From: Lachnospiraceae bacterium
GTDB taxonomy: Bacteria; Bacillota; Clostridia; Lachnospirales; Lachnospiraceae
NCBI GenBank assembly: GCA_017411305.1
Contig: JAFQQI010000105.1
Coordinates: 62,001 to 126,000, forward strand
DNA length: 64,000 bases
Direction of reading: 5' to 3'
A model generated the notes under the pieces. That model made no database searches. It was not told the origin of the DNA and saw nothing but the letters and a program-made list of their open reading frames with translations. The position numbers were made by a program, and so were the translations under genes. This document shows positions 33,791 to 43,235 of the stretch, piece after piece (the stretch's first letter is position 1; each line of letters opens with the position of its first letter).

Positions 33791-35782
33791 AGCAAAGTCG
33801 CTTCTGTCAAGGGAAAAATTGGGATTATAATAAGGGTCTCCTTTTTCAAGGACCGCCTTCCATTTATCCCGGAATTTCTCCGATTCCTGATTATAGCGTT
33901 TTGCTTTTTCGCCTTCATTATCAAGTCCTCTGGAAATAGATTCAAAGTGATATAGCTCCGCAAACGGTGTAAACACATTTAAAAGACCCAATTCCCGCAG
34001 CTTCAGGCAGAAATCCACATCATTTAAGGAAATGGCAAAGCCTTCATCCAGCCCCCCCACCTTTTCAAATAAGCTCTTCTTCACCAAAAGGCAGGCACCG
34101 GTTACTGCTGATACATTCTGGGTATAGCAAAGGCGTCCCATATAGCCTAAATTTTCTCTGTGTTGTCCGTAATGGCTGTGTCCTGCAGTACGATGTGCTC
34201 CAAGGGCTAGTACTACACCTGCATGCTGGATTGTTTTATTCTCATAATAAAGCTTACCGCCTACCGCTCCTACATCCTCACGCTGGGCATACATCAAAAG
34301 TTCTTCCATCCAGTTTACGGTAATCACCTGGGTATCATTGTTCAGCAAAAGGATATAATCACCGGTGGCATGGGATGCTCCAAAATTATTTACCGCCGAA
34401 TAATTAAAGCCCGCATTTTCTAAAGGTGCTTTGTAGGTTACCACCTTAACCCGGTCTACCTCTTCCAGTTCCTTATAATAATCAAAGACTTCCTGTGTGG
34501 TACTGTTATTCTCCACTACGATAATCTCAAAATTTTCATAAGTAGATTTTTCGATAACGGATGTTATGCACCGTTTCAAATCAGATGTATGGTCTTTATT
34601 GGCAATCACAATAGAAATCTTCGGATTCCCTTCTATGGAGTAACGGATTTTAAAAATAGTTTCAAAGGCTCTGGTAGATGTAATCTGGAAATGCTCATAC
34701 CCATGACGCTTCAAATGGTCTGCTACTGCTCCCTTTGCGGCCTGTACCGCATAAGGCTTAGCATCAATGCCGGAAGCCACGCTTCCTGCATGGGAACGCC
34801 AGTAATACAGCAGCTTCGGCACATGTACCACATTCTTGGCACGGTCCGTCAGGCGAAGAATCATATCATGGTCCTGGCTGCCGTCAAACTTGGACCGGAA
34901 TAACTCCGTTCCGTCCAAAAGCTCTCTTGCAAACACACTAAAATGACAGATGTAATTATTTGCACGCAGATTATCAATGGCGTAATCAGGCTTAAAGTGC
35001 ATGGTCAGCATATGATTAATATCATTGCCCTTAAAGGTGGTTTCATCGCAATATATGTAATCTGCGTTCTTTTCATTGATTACTTTTACATATTCATAAA
35101 GAGCGGACGGATGAAGGATATCGTCATGATCAAACAAACCGATATACTCTCCCGTTGCTAACTTCAGACATTCATTGGTATTTCCGGAAATTCCCCCATT
35201 CTTTTCCAGCTTTTGATATACAATACGGCTTTTTCCGTCTGCAGTCTGCTTTTGATCTGCTTCTATATACTCCCTGCAGATAGCTCCCACGTAGGTATGC
35301 TCTCCGTCAGAACCATCCGCAAGACATAATTCCCAATTACCATATGTCTGACCGGTAACAGATGTAATCATCTCACGAAGGAAATTTTCCGGTGTATTAT
35401 ACAGCGGCACCAGAATACTGATTTTCACCATATTAGGAAATGTTTCTTCCCTCTGCATTTTTGCCGTTTTTTCATCAGGAAAGCTCTTGGTTCCGTAACG
35501 CTCCATGGCTTGTCTTTCAATATTTTTATACTTGATTTTGGCAACCACTCCGCGCAAATTACCGCAATTTTTCAATCTGTCCCTTTGACGGATAGCAAAA
35601 TGCATTCCTTTACGCAAGGGGGAAGACATCTTCCACAAAGGATTATTCTTAATCCTGTTTAACTTAAAGGTAAGCTCTTCATTCTTTGCTTCCAGCATGG
35701 CAACGCGCTCTGCTAAATCTGCCGTTTTAATATGCTCTTTTTCATAAGCTTCCTTATAATCATGATAGTCTTTATAATCCAT
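33773..35782 (-). CDS. Bifunctional GT2 protein with two glycosyltransferase domains
   Basis: A 669-residue enzyme. A short coiled coil (about 12-45, HIKTADLAERVAMLEAKNEE) leads into GT2 domain one (KISILVPLYNTPENFLREM, with GLFDHDDILHPSALYEY) and GT2 domain two (KISIVIANKDHTSDLKRC, with LLLNNDTQVITVNWMEELL and SLNDVDFCLKLRELG). Tandem GT2 proteins of this kind occur in rhamnan and O-antigen synthesis, where each domain makes one linkage of a repeat. No membrane helix is present. It follows the 753-residue GT gene by 24 bases, in the operon that reads from rmlA through the exporter. Confidence 0.9.
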   Translation of the reverse strand: MDYKDYHDYKEAYEKEHIKTADLAERVAMLEAKNEELTFKLNRIKNNPLWKMSSPLRKGMHFAIRQRDRLKNCGNLRGVVAKIKYKNIERQAMERYGTKSFPDEKTAKMQREETFPNMVKISILVPLYNTPENFLREMITSVTGQTYGNWELCLADGSDGEHTYVGAICREYIEADQKQTADGKSRIVYQKLEKNGGISGNTNECLKLATGEYIGLFDHDDILHPSALYEYVKVINEKNADYIYCDETTFKGNDINHMLTMHFKPDYAIDNLRANNYICHFSVFARELLDGTELFRSKFDGSQDHDMILRLTDRAKNVVHVPKLLYYWRSHAGSVASGIDAKPYAVQAAKGAVADHLKRHGYEHFQITSTRAFETIFKIRYSIEGNPKISIVIANKDHTSDLKRCITSVIEKSTYENFEIIVVENNSTTQEVFDYYKELEEVDRVKVVTYKAPLENAGFNYSAVNNFGASHATGDYILLLNNDTQVITVNWMEELLMYAQREDVGAVGGKLYYENKTIQHAGVVLALGAHRTAGHSHYGQHRENLGYMGRLCYTQNVSAVTGACLLVKKSLFEKVGGLDEGFAISLNDVDFCLKLRELGLLNVFTPFAELYHFESISRGLDNEGEKAKRYNQESEKFRDKWKAVLEKGDPYYNPNFSLDRSDFALKIQQ

Positions 35783-35806
35783 AGTTGCTTCCTTTCCGGT
35801 TCTGAA

Positions 35807-38068
35807 CTATTTTCGGGGCAACGTATCCGATACCTGTTGCATCAATCCGTCGATTTCCAGCACCCAGCTGCTATAACTTACTAATTTTTGCCTGGAGCAG
35901 GTATCCTCCGCCAACATAGCAAAACGATACTCTCCTTTGGGGATATCATCCCATCTGACTTTAGCCACAAATCCGGTCAAATCTACATTTAGCTGATCTT
36001 TCAGATTCTTTTTGATGTCCGGTCTGTAGCGACGTCTGACTTCCACTGCAAAAGCCTGCTTCGTTGCTTTATTTTCAAGCAAAAGCGTGTTTTTATAACA
36101 TGCGTTATTTGCACCGATTACAAAGGTATAACCTTGGAAATAATAGCCCAGTTCTTCTTCCTGCGGCTCTTTTTCTCCTCGTCCCGGTGCTACACCGTAT
36201 TTCCATTTGTAAATGTCCATGGCCCCTTCCATACCGATAACCACACAGTTATCCTCCCGGATGTTTTCCGGCAGGCATTTCATCTCTTTTACCTTTGCCC
36301 ATGGCATTTCCAGCTGAACCTGATAATGATAGGCAGGGGAATACTCCGACTCAAGCATATCATTTGTAAGGTACTTATGATAAAAAGGATCTGTTCCGTA
36401 AAGCTTTTGATGCCGTTCATACAAAACATCCTTTTCCCGCAAGAGCCTTTTCTGCTTTTCCTCCGACTCCCCGTCTTTTCCCCGGCTTAAGGATTCATGA
36501 TGATATAAAATCACATCATTTCTTACTATATTATAGTATCCCGCCTCAAATATCTTATAGCACAAATCCACATCATTAAATGCAACAGCAAGTTCCGTCT
36601 CAAATCCGCCTACTCTGTCAAAAATTTCCTTTTTGACCAGCAGACAGGCTCCGGTTACCGCCATTACATCATGAACGCCTTTGTTTCTTCCATAATAATG
36701 ATCAACATCATCCGAAAGGAATTGAAGCTTATGAGCCGGGCCTACACGTAAGTTGGTAATCCCTGCATGCTGGATTATCTCCGAATCAGGATATAACAGC
36801 TTCGCCCCTACTGCTCCTGCATAAGGAAGTCTTGCTTTTTCCATCAGCAGGGAAAGCCAATTGCTCTGCACAATCTCCATATCATCATTTAAGAAAAGCA
36901 AATAATCCCCTTTGGCATAGCCGGCACCTATGTTGCACATTTCAGAAAAATTAAAGGGCATCGGCTGATGATAGTAGCGGATTTCTGCCCCGGTAAGATT
37001 AATCTCTGCTTCTATTGCAGCTTTGTTTTCTTCCTTGCTTCCGTTATCAATAATGATGATTTCATAATTGCAATCCGGACTTGTCTTTTGCAACAAAGAA
37101 TGAATGCAGGTAAACAGCACCTTAGGATTGTCCTTGGAAGGAATGATTACAGAAACCAGGTTCTGCTCTTGTTCCTGCCTACAGTCACTTTCCTGCATTT
37201 CTTCTCTTTTCTCTTCCGCATCCCCACCGGCAGACAAACTCCACGCACAGACACTTTCATATCCCTCTTTCTTTCCATGGAACAAAATCTCCGGGATATG
37301 ACAGACAATTTCCTTATCCTGCTCCGGCCTCATCCCAAAGCCGTCAAATTTTTCTATCAGCCTTTTGCACAGTTCATAGAGCCCGCCATTTCCGGCATCC
37401 GTTTCCGGCTCTTCCAACATTTCACACAATGCTGTCCTTTTTATTGCGATAAAACTTCCAAAATAATAAGAAGACAGGAAGGTATCCGGAGACCAATCAG
37501 GTTTTAACCATGGTTTACTTCTCTCCTGTCCGTTTTTTACATCTTCATCACCATAAATCAAAATTAAATTTTTATTTTTCCGGAACTGTTTATACAGAAG
37601 TTGCAGAGCGAAATCAGCCGGTTCCCCATCAGAAACTTGGAATAAAATAACATCTGCATCCGTATTTTTAAGTTTCGCAAGAATTATGTGAATATTTTCC
37701 TTTGTGCTGATTTCCGGTGGCAAAAGGAAAAAGGTTTTTGAGGTCGATTTTCCTTCTTTTTTGTCAAAAACTTCGAAATATCGACAACTCACTTCATTTT
37801 TTGAATGAAATCCTTCATTTTGATTTTCTTTTCTGTCATTGTCGTTTTTTTCAAAATCATTTTTCAGACATTTCTCAGATTGCAAAACAATTATATCATC
37901 AACTAAAATTTGCTTTTCCTGCTTTCTAATCCATGTATCATAGGACATTTTCTTCTCTGAAAGCTCTTTATTATATTCATTTTGCCGATGATTTATAAGA
38001 ATTTGTTTCAAACTCTGTTTCAGTGAAGTCAATGTTTCTGTTTCCTTTCTGATTACTTGCAAGGCCAA
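35807..38068 (-). CDS. Large GT2-family glycosyltransferase, first domain degenerate
   Basis: A 753-residue protein. A Lys/Glu-rich N-terminal 80 residues precede a GT-A-like domain without clear metal motif (ILIYGDEDVKNGQERSKPWL). A full GT2 domain lies at about 305-570: LVSVIIPSKDNPKVLFTC, IIIIDNGSKEENKA, LLFLNDDMEIVQSNWLSLL (NDD motif) and AFNDVDLCYKIFEAGYY. The last 160 residues are beta-rich and unassigned. The 5' end is uncertain: the longest frame starts at a TTG with no good ribosome-binding site, and a TTG at 38032 preceded by AAAGGAA, or an ATG further in, are alternatives. The first 300 codons are visibly more AT-rich than neighbouring genes. Confidence 0.83.
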   Translation of the reverse strand: MALQVIRKETETLTSLKQSLKQILINHRQNEYNKELSEKKMSYDTWIRKQEKQILVDDIIVLQSEKCLKNDFEKNDNDRKENQNEGFHSKNEVSCRYFEVFDKKEGKSTSKTFFLLPPEISTKENIHIILAKLKNTDADVILFQVSDGEPADFALQLLYKQFRKNKNLILIYGDEDVKNGQERSKPWLKPDWSPDTFLSSYYFGSFIAIKRTALCEMLEEPETDAGNGGLYELCKRLIEKFDGFGMRPEQDKEIVCHIPEILFHGKKEGYESVCAWSLSAGGDAEEKREEMQESDCRQEQEQNLVSVIIPSKDNPKVLFTCIHSLLQKTSPDCNYEIIIIDNGSKEENKAAIEAEINLTGAEIRYYHQPMPFNFSEMCNIGAGYAKGDYLLFLNDDMEIVQSNWLSLLMEKARLPYAGAVGAKLLYPDSEIIQHAGITNLRVGPAHKLQFLSDDVDHYYGRNKGVHDVMAVTGACLLVKKEIFDRVGGFETELAVAFNDVDLCYKIFEAGYYNIVRNDVILYHHESLSRGKDGESEEKQKRLLREKDVLYERHQKLYGTDPFYHKYLTNDMLESEYSPAYHYQVQLEMPWAKVKEMKCLPENIREDNCVVIGMEGAMDIYKWKYGVAPGRGEKEPQEEELGYYFQGYTFVIGANNACYKNTLLLENKATKQAFAVEVRRRYRPDIKKNLKDQLNVDLTGFVAKVRWDDIPKGEYRFAMLAEDTCSRQKLVSYSSWVLEIDGLMQQVSDTLPRK

Positions 38069-38106
38069 AATTACTTTTAGTTTGTATAATACTGATTTAA
38101 CCGTCC

Positions 38107-40209
38107 TTATCCAAACAGTTTCTTTCTGCTATCTGCTACTGTTTGTGCCAACGATGATGTCAGCGGCGCAATTTCCAGTTTCACAGAAAGCGTATTTTCT
38201 CCTGTACGGGGAATTTCGTCCATCAGGATTGTCATATTAGGGTCATTGGTCGCAAACACATAGCCATCCTTCCCCAGCATAGTGCCGTTTGTGATTACCT
38301 GCTTCTTATTTAGAGGCACTGCCACACCGTTTACAAGAAGCTCTCTCACCTTTACCATACAGCATCTGTCCGCAGGATCAATGCGAAGCGCCTTTACATT
38401 TCCGTCAAAAGGTATTTCTGCTTCAATTAGGTTTTCTTCTGTATAAATATCGGGGAGGTAATAAGATTCCGCCTCCGAAAAGCCATTTCCGCAGTCCGTA
38501 TAAATCTGAATCCGCTTATCCAGAATTTCCTGCAGGTGCTGTTCCATTAACACCTTCGGATCCACACTGTAGGTTCCGATGGTGGCACGGATTTCTCCCA
38601 TAGACTTGCGTTTGCCGGTAACACTCTTCTGGAACTTTAATTCTTTCTCGCGATACTCGTCTGCCTGCGCAGGTGTAATACCTAATCGTTCAATAATATA
38701 ATCCAAATTTAATTTATTTCGTTTTTCTTCTTCAAGCACATAGCAATAAACTGCGCGGAATGCAATCTCTTTCGCCGGAATCTGTTTTTCCATGGTCCAT
38801 TCGTAATCAATCACCGTCCACTTATCACCACCAACCAGAATATTGGCAAATATCAGGTCATAGTCGCAAACCGCTTCCTCTTCTCCAAAGGAAATCAGTT
38901 TCAGATACCGGTCAAACAGCTCATAAAAGCCTTCCATATCATCCTGCTCCAGACATTCATCTAAAAGAGCTTCCAGGGTTCTTCCTTTTTCAAAGGGAAA
39001 TGCCGCATAGCCTTCTTCTTTCCAGGTACAGGGATTTACAGAAAGTCCGCTTCCCTGATAGCGTTTCTCCAAAAGCCTGTAATATTCCTCCATCTTCTTT
39101 ACATGCTCTGCAGCTGCTTCCGTCATGGGAATCTTTCTGATTTCCCTTTGTCCGTCTATTTCTGCCATCTCAGTACGCAGCATATACTCCCGGGCACGGT
39201 CATTGGAATACTTGGCATAAGTAATCTCCGGTTCTTTGCCGATTACCACCATATAGGAATTAGAAAATAAATCAAATAACCGGTCTTCAATAATTCCGTC
39301 AAAAACATACTTTTCATGAAAGAGAACCATTCTGTCCCTGTCAAAATTACGCATGTTATTTGTCAATTCTCCCACAGTAGGCATTCTTCTGTCAGAATAG
39401 ATTACCGTAGGAAATTTATAGTCCGGATAGGGATAATAAAAGCTGTACTCTCCCACACCACAGTTCTGCATAATTTTCTCCAGTCCCTTTCTTGTAAAGG
39501 TTCTGGCACTGCCGCCGTCCGGATATCCTTCCAGTCCGCTGAAATAAGTACCTACATGATCTTCCTTACAGCCTGCCCAGTATTTCAATCCAAATTTGTT
39601 CTCAATGGCAATAACAAGACAGCCGTTATCTTTCACATGCTTCAGCATAATATTCATAAAATCCTCATAGGGAGTCTTGGTTCCCATATAGGACTGTGCA
39701 TACTCAAACACACCGATTAAACAAACGTAATCATAATCAAAGGGAAGCTCCGGCTCAATATCGCTGAAGTTTCCCACATGAATGGTAATATTATCTCTGT
39801 CCTGATTGCGGTATGCATTAATGTGACTTCTTCTGGCAGACAAATCCACACAGGTTACCTTACCTGCTTTTTCCGACAATTTATCCGTAATCGCCCCACA
39901 ACCGGAACCAATCTCCAAAACCTTATGGCTCTTGTCAATCGGAAGCCAGTCTACGATATTGGCACGTAAGGGGGATAAATGATAAAGAATAGGCCAGCTG
40001 CCCTTTTCTTCAATCAGCTTCGGATACTCAATTCTTGAAGCACTCTTCACAATAGAAAGAATCTCATCCTCAATCGCACCGTCGCTGTAAAGATCCTTTC
40101 CCGGATAATGGCTGTAATCCAATGTCACCTTCCCGATTTGCCGGGGCAGGGCACTGATTAAATCTTCCTGTTTCAAATGTAGAGGCTTTCTTGCCGTATC
40201 CTGCTTCAT
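38107..40209 (-). CDS. SAM methyltransferase fused to an APH-type kinase-like domain (possible chain terminator)
   Basis: A 700-residue two-enzyme protein. Residues about 75-260 form a class I methyltransferase (motif I VLEIGSGCGAIT at 97-108, then VTCVDLSARR and YDYVCLIGVFEYAQ). Residues about 360-530 carry kinase-like motifs: CDYDLIFANIL (Asp451, Asn456) and WTVIDYEW (Asp468), matching the catalytic loop and metal Asp of aminoglycoside-phosphotransferase folds. A beta-rich C-terminal region (540-700) is unassigned. The order methyltransferase-kinase and the length resemble WbdD, which caps the non-reducing end of E. coli O8/O9 polymannose before ABC export. It is encoded directly next to the Wzt-type ATPase. 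The capping role is inference. Confidence 0.85.
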   Translation of the reverse strand: MKQDTARKPLHLKQEDLISALPRQIGKVTLDYSHYPGKDLYSDGAIEDEILSIVKSASRIEYPKLIEEKGSWPILYHLSPLRANIVDWLPIDKSHKVLEIGSGCGAITDKLSEKAGKVTCVDLSARRSHINAYRNQDRDNITIHVGNFSDIEPELPFDYDYVCLIGVFEYAQSYMGTKTPYEDFMNIMLKHVKDNGCLVIAIENKFGLKYWAGCKEDHVGTYFSGLEGYPDGGSARTFTRKGLEKIMQNCGVGEYSFYYPYPDYKFPTVIYSDRRMPTVGELTNNMRNFDRDRMVLFHEKYVFDGIIEDRLFDLFSNSYMVVIGKEPEITYAKYSNDRAREYMLRTEMAEIDGQREIRKIPMTEAAAEHVKKMEEYYRLLEKRYQGSGLSVNPCTWKEEGYAAFPFEKGRTLEALLDECLEQDDMEGFYELFDRYLKLISFGEEEAVCDYDLIFANILVGGDKWTVIDYEWTMEKQIPAKEIAFRAVYCYVLEEEKRNKLNLDYIIERLGITPAQADEYREKELKFQKSVTGKRKSMGEIRATIGTYSVDPKVLMEQHLQEILDKRIQIYTDCGNGFSEAESYYLPDIYTEENLIEAEIPFDGNVKALRIDPADRCCMVKVRELLVNGVAVPLNKKQVITNGTMLGKDGYVFATNDPNMTILMDEIPRTGENTLSVKLEIAPLTSSLAQTVADSRKKLFG

Positions 40210-40222
40210 CTTTGCTTCCTTC

Positions 40223-41563
40223 CTACGCTTCTTTTACTGTAATCGATGAGTTCATATCGTAATAGCCCACCGTATCCTTATCAGAAATCACCGTCATGTT
40301 CAACACATCATATAATCTGTGATATACCTGGAAATTTTCCTTTTCATAACCGGTTACGCCAAGAGAGAGCAAATATTCTCCCCCCTGCAGGTTCATTTTC
40401 TGGGTAAAAGTAATTTCCTTCACACTGCCTGCCTTCACAGGCTCTAAAAACGCCTTTTCCACCATGGTATTGGTTCCCGTGATTTCCACACCTTTAATGT
40501 TCTTAATGGTAAAGGCAAAAATAGGCGCTTCAATATCCTCCATAAAGCGGACCTTCATATGGACACTGCACTCTTTTCCCTTCAGCACAGCACTTGTATT
40601 TCTGTTCATATCATCTGTTATTTTATACTCTTCTATAACCGCAGCCTTAGTACCATACTCCAGTAAATCAGGATTTACTACATTAGCATCCGGGTTATCC
40701 ACAGATTTTGATGCCTTTTTTCCGGCTACCGATGCCGCTGCCGCCGCTTCCAGTTCTTCATCATCCAAAAGATTGCCTTCCTCTTTTGCCGAATCGCCTT
40801 CCTTTGCAGGATCAACATACTGACCCACCAAAACCTGCTTATAAGCATCTATCATTTCCTTAGGACTGCCTTCTCCCAGCTTATCCCCCTGATTTAACAG
40901 CACAACTCTGTCGCAATATTTGCTGATACTGCTTAAATCATGGCTGACAAACACGATGGTTTTGCCCATTTGCTTGAATTCTTCAAACTTATGATAACAT
41001 TTGGCCTGAAAGAACACATCACCAACCGATAACGCTTCATCCACAATCAAAATTTCCGGTTCAATATTAATCGCTACCGCAAATGCCAATCGCACAAACA
41101 TACCGCTGGAATAAGTTTTGCAGGGCTGATACACATAGTCCCCGATATCCGCAAAGCTTAGGATATCATCCATTTTGGCATCGATTTCTTTCTTGGAAAA
41201 GCCCATCATGGTTCCGTTTAAATAAACATTCTCGATACCGTTATATTCCATATTGAAGCCGGCTCCCAGCTCAAGGAGTGCGGAAATACGGCCGTTTACC
41301 TTCACCTCTCCGCGGGTGGCATTTAACACCCCGGTAATAATCTTCAAAATGGTGGATTTCCCGGAGCCGTTGGTACCGATAATGCCTACGGTTTCTCCTT
41401 GATAAATAGTCATATCCACGCCTTTTAAGGCATAATGCTCTTTATATTTTTTCTTTCTGCCAAGTCCCAAGGCTTCCTTCAAGCGGTCTGATGGCTTATT
41501 ATACAGCTTATAAGCCTTTTCCAAGCCGCTGACCTGTATGGCAATTTCCTTTTTGTTTTCCAT
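40223..41563 (-). CDS. wzt: Polysaccharide ABC exporter ATPase with C-terminal Wzt-type domain
   Basis: ATPase of the TagH/RfbE/Wzt group that powers export of lipid-linked polymer. Walker A GTNGSGKST at 63-71, signature YSSGMFVRLAFAVA, Walker B EILIVDEALSVGD and the H-loop IVFVSHDLSSISKYC are present. A low-complexity linker (DDEELEAAAAASVAGKKAS) joins a C-terminal beta-sandwich (about 310-446) like the Wzt carbohydrate-binding domain that recognises a terminal cap. Length is 446 residues. The permease gene lies 20 bases upstream and the methyltransferase-kinase gene 13 bases downstream. Confidence 0.93.
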   Translation of the reverse strand: MENKKEIAIQVSGLEKAYKLYNKPSDRLKEALGLGRKKKYKEHYALKGVDMTIYQGETVGIIGTNGSGKSTILKIITGVLNATRGEVKVNGRISALLELGAGFNMEYNGIENVYLNGTMMGFSKKEIDAKMDDILSFADIGDYVYQPCKTYSSGMFVRLAFAVAINIEPEILIVDEALSVGDVFFQAKCYHKFEEFKQMGKTIVFVSHDLSSISKYCDRVVLLNQGDKLGEGSPKEMIDAYKQVLVGQYVDPAKEGDSAKEEGNLLDDEELEAAAAASVAGKKASKSVDNPDANVVNPDLLEYGTKAAVIEEYKITDDMNRNTSAVLKGKECSVHMKVRFMEDIEAPIFAFTIKNIKGVEITGTNTMVEKAFLEPVKAGSVKEITFTQKMNLQGGEYLLSLGVTGYEKENFQVYHRLYDVLNMTVISDKDTVGYYDMNSSITVKEA

Positions 41564-41583
41564 GCAAAAGTCCCTTCCGCTTC

Positions 41584-42615
41584 CTATAAAACATCTGCAA
41601 AATGTACTTTTAATCTCTTAAACACCAATGTTCCCACGCAGAACAAGGTTACCGTAAATATCCAAAAATAAGTGGAAGAATAAAAATGCTCATAAAACCA
41701 GTTATTTCCGTATATGGCATCCCGATAACCGTTTACAATATATACAAGAGGATTCAGCTTCAAAAGCGTAATCACGTTGTCATCATGAAACATGTCAATA
41801 TTCCAGAGAATCGGCGTTGCCCACATTCCCACCTGGAGGGCAATGTTAATAATCTGCGCCAAATCCCTAAAGAAAACCACAATCGCACAGGTACAATAGC
41901 TTGCTGCCAGCACCAGCAGGAACAGACAAAAGCTGTAATAGATTACCTGAATCATATTGATGGTCGGAAAATATCCGTAAATTGCAGCTACTACCAGCAA
42001 AATCACCACGAAAAAGATATGGATAAAGGTGGCCGCAATCAGCTTGATAATAGGCAGAATACTAATATTAAACACAACCTTCTTCACCAGATAGCTGTAT
42101 TCTAACAGTGCATTGGTTCCGTTGGTAATCATTTCCGAAAAATAAAACCATGGCACCAGTCCCGTGGTCAAAAAAAGTACATACGGAACTTCCACACCGC
42201 TGGCCACCATTTCGCTTCTGGTATTAAAAATCACATCAAACACAATCCAGTACATTAATACTGTAACTACCGGTTGTATCAGTGCCCAGATAAAGCCCAG
42301 ATAGGAGCCTGCATATCTTTTCTTGAAGTCATTCTTAGCCAGCTTCCATATCAGTTCCCGGCTTTGAAATAATTCCTTCGGGATGATAAGCAATCTGTCA
42401 TAGTAGATGCCGAATATCACGCAGGCAAGTACCAGCAAAATGCAGGCACAATATTTCTTTAAATCCTCGGTATGCTGATCCGGCGCCAGGGGATTATAAT
42501 GATTTAAAATGATAAATCCCGCAATCAGACATATGGCATAAAAAATTCCAACGCCCAGTGGTTTCGGAATTCCTTTGCGCTTTTGCATACCGGTTACTAC
42601 TTTCTTACTTCCCAT
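41584..42615 (-). CDS. wzm: Polysaccharide ABC exporter permease (Wzm/TagG)
   Basis: Membrane half of the ABC-2 exporter, 343 residues. Two N-terminal helices not usual in TagG (about 15-75) precede the conserved cytoplasmic-interface helix LIWKLAKNDFKKRYAGSYLG and six transmembrane segments. Family signatures include FIWALIQPVVTVLMYWIVF, VPYVLFLTTGLVPWFYFSE and LLKLNPLVYIVNGYRDAIYG. It pairs with the ATPase encoded next and sits 6 bases after rmlC. Confidence 0.93.
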   Translation of the reverse strand: MGSKKVVTGMQKRKGIPKPLGVGIFYAICLIAGFIILNHYNPLAPDQHTEDLKKYCACILLVLACVIFGIYYDRLLIIPKELFQSRELIWKLAKNDFKKRYAGSYLGFIWALIQPVVTVLMYWIVFDVIFNTRSEMVASGVEVPYVLFLTTGLVPWFYFSEMITNGTNALLEYSYLVKKVVFNISILPIIKLIAATFIHIFFVVILLVVAAIYGYFPTINMIQVIYYSFCLFLLVLAASYCTCAIVVFFRDLAQIINIALQVGMWATPILWNIDMFHDDNVITLLKLNPLVYIVNGYRDAIYGNNWFYEHFYSSTYFWIFTVTLFCVGTLVFKRLKVHFADVL

Positions 42616-42621
42616 AAAACC

Positions 42622-43188
42622 TTAACCATTCTTTCTGTTTTCGGTGTATTCCTTAATTCCGCCCCATTTTTGGTCCCTGTCAGACATAATCAGCTGTGTG
42701 CCCGGCTCTATGGGCCATTCTACGCCAATATCAGGGTCATTATACATAAGACCGCCTTCATCACCGGGATGATAAAAGTCAGAGCATTTATAAGCAAATT
42801 CTGCATAGTCGGAAAGCACCAAAAAGCCATGGGCAAATCCCTTGGGTACAAAGAATTGCTTTTTGTTCTCAGCAGAGAGCACCACACCATACCATTTGCC
42901 ATAGGTATCAGAGCCTTCCCTCAGGTCCACCGCTACGTCAAAAACCTCTCCGTTAATTACCCTTACCAACTTGTCCTGGGGGTGATTAATCTGGAAATGC
43001 AGGCCTCTCAAAACGTTTTTTACGGAAGCAGACTGATTATCCTGTACAAACACCACATCAATTCCTGCTTCTTTAAAGTCATTATAATTATAGGACTCCA
43101 TGAAATAGCCTCTGCTGTCACCGAATACCGCAGGTGTAATCACCTTAAGTCCTTCAATTTCACATGTTTCTACCGTAATTTTTCCCAT
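42622..43188 (-). CDS. rmlC: dTDP-4-dehydrorhamnose 3,5-epimerase
   Basis: Third enzyme of dTDP-L-rhamnose synthesis, a cupin of 188 residues. Motifs: GYFMESYNYNDFKEAGI, FVQDNQSASVKNVLRGLHFQ with the catalytic His, VFDVAVDLREGSDTYGKW with the catalytic Asp/base region, and FVPKGFAHGFLVLSD. It lies between rmlA and the exporter permease. rmlD, the final reductase, is not in the window. Confidence 0.96.
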   Translation of the reverse strand: MGKITVETCEIEGLKVITPAVFGDSRGYFMESYNYNDFKEAGIDVVFVQDNQSASVKNVLRGLHFQINHPQDKLVRVINGEVFDVAVDLREGSDTYGKWYGVVLSAENKKQFFVPKGFAHGFLVLSDYAEFAYKCSDFYHPGDEGGLMYNDPDIGVEWPIEPGTQLIMSDRDQKWGGIKEYTENRKNG

Positions 43189-43235
43189 CGCTAAACTCTC
43201 CTGTTCTCTGAATATCCAATGTCCGCCACCAACTG

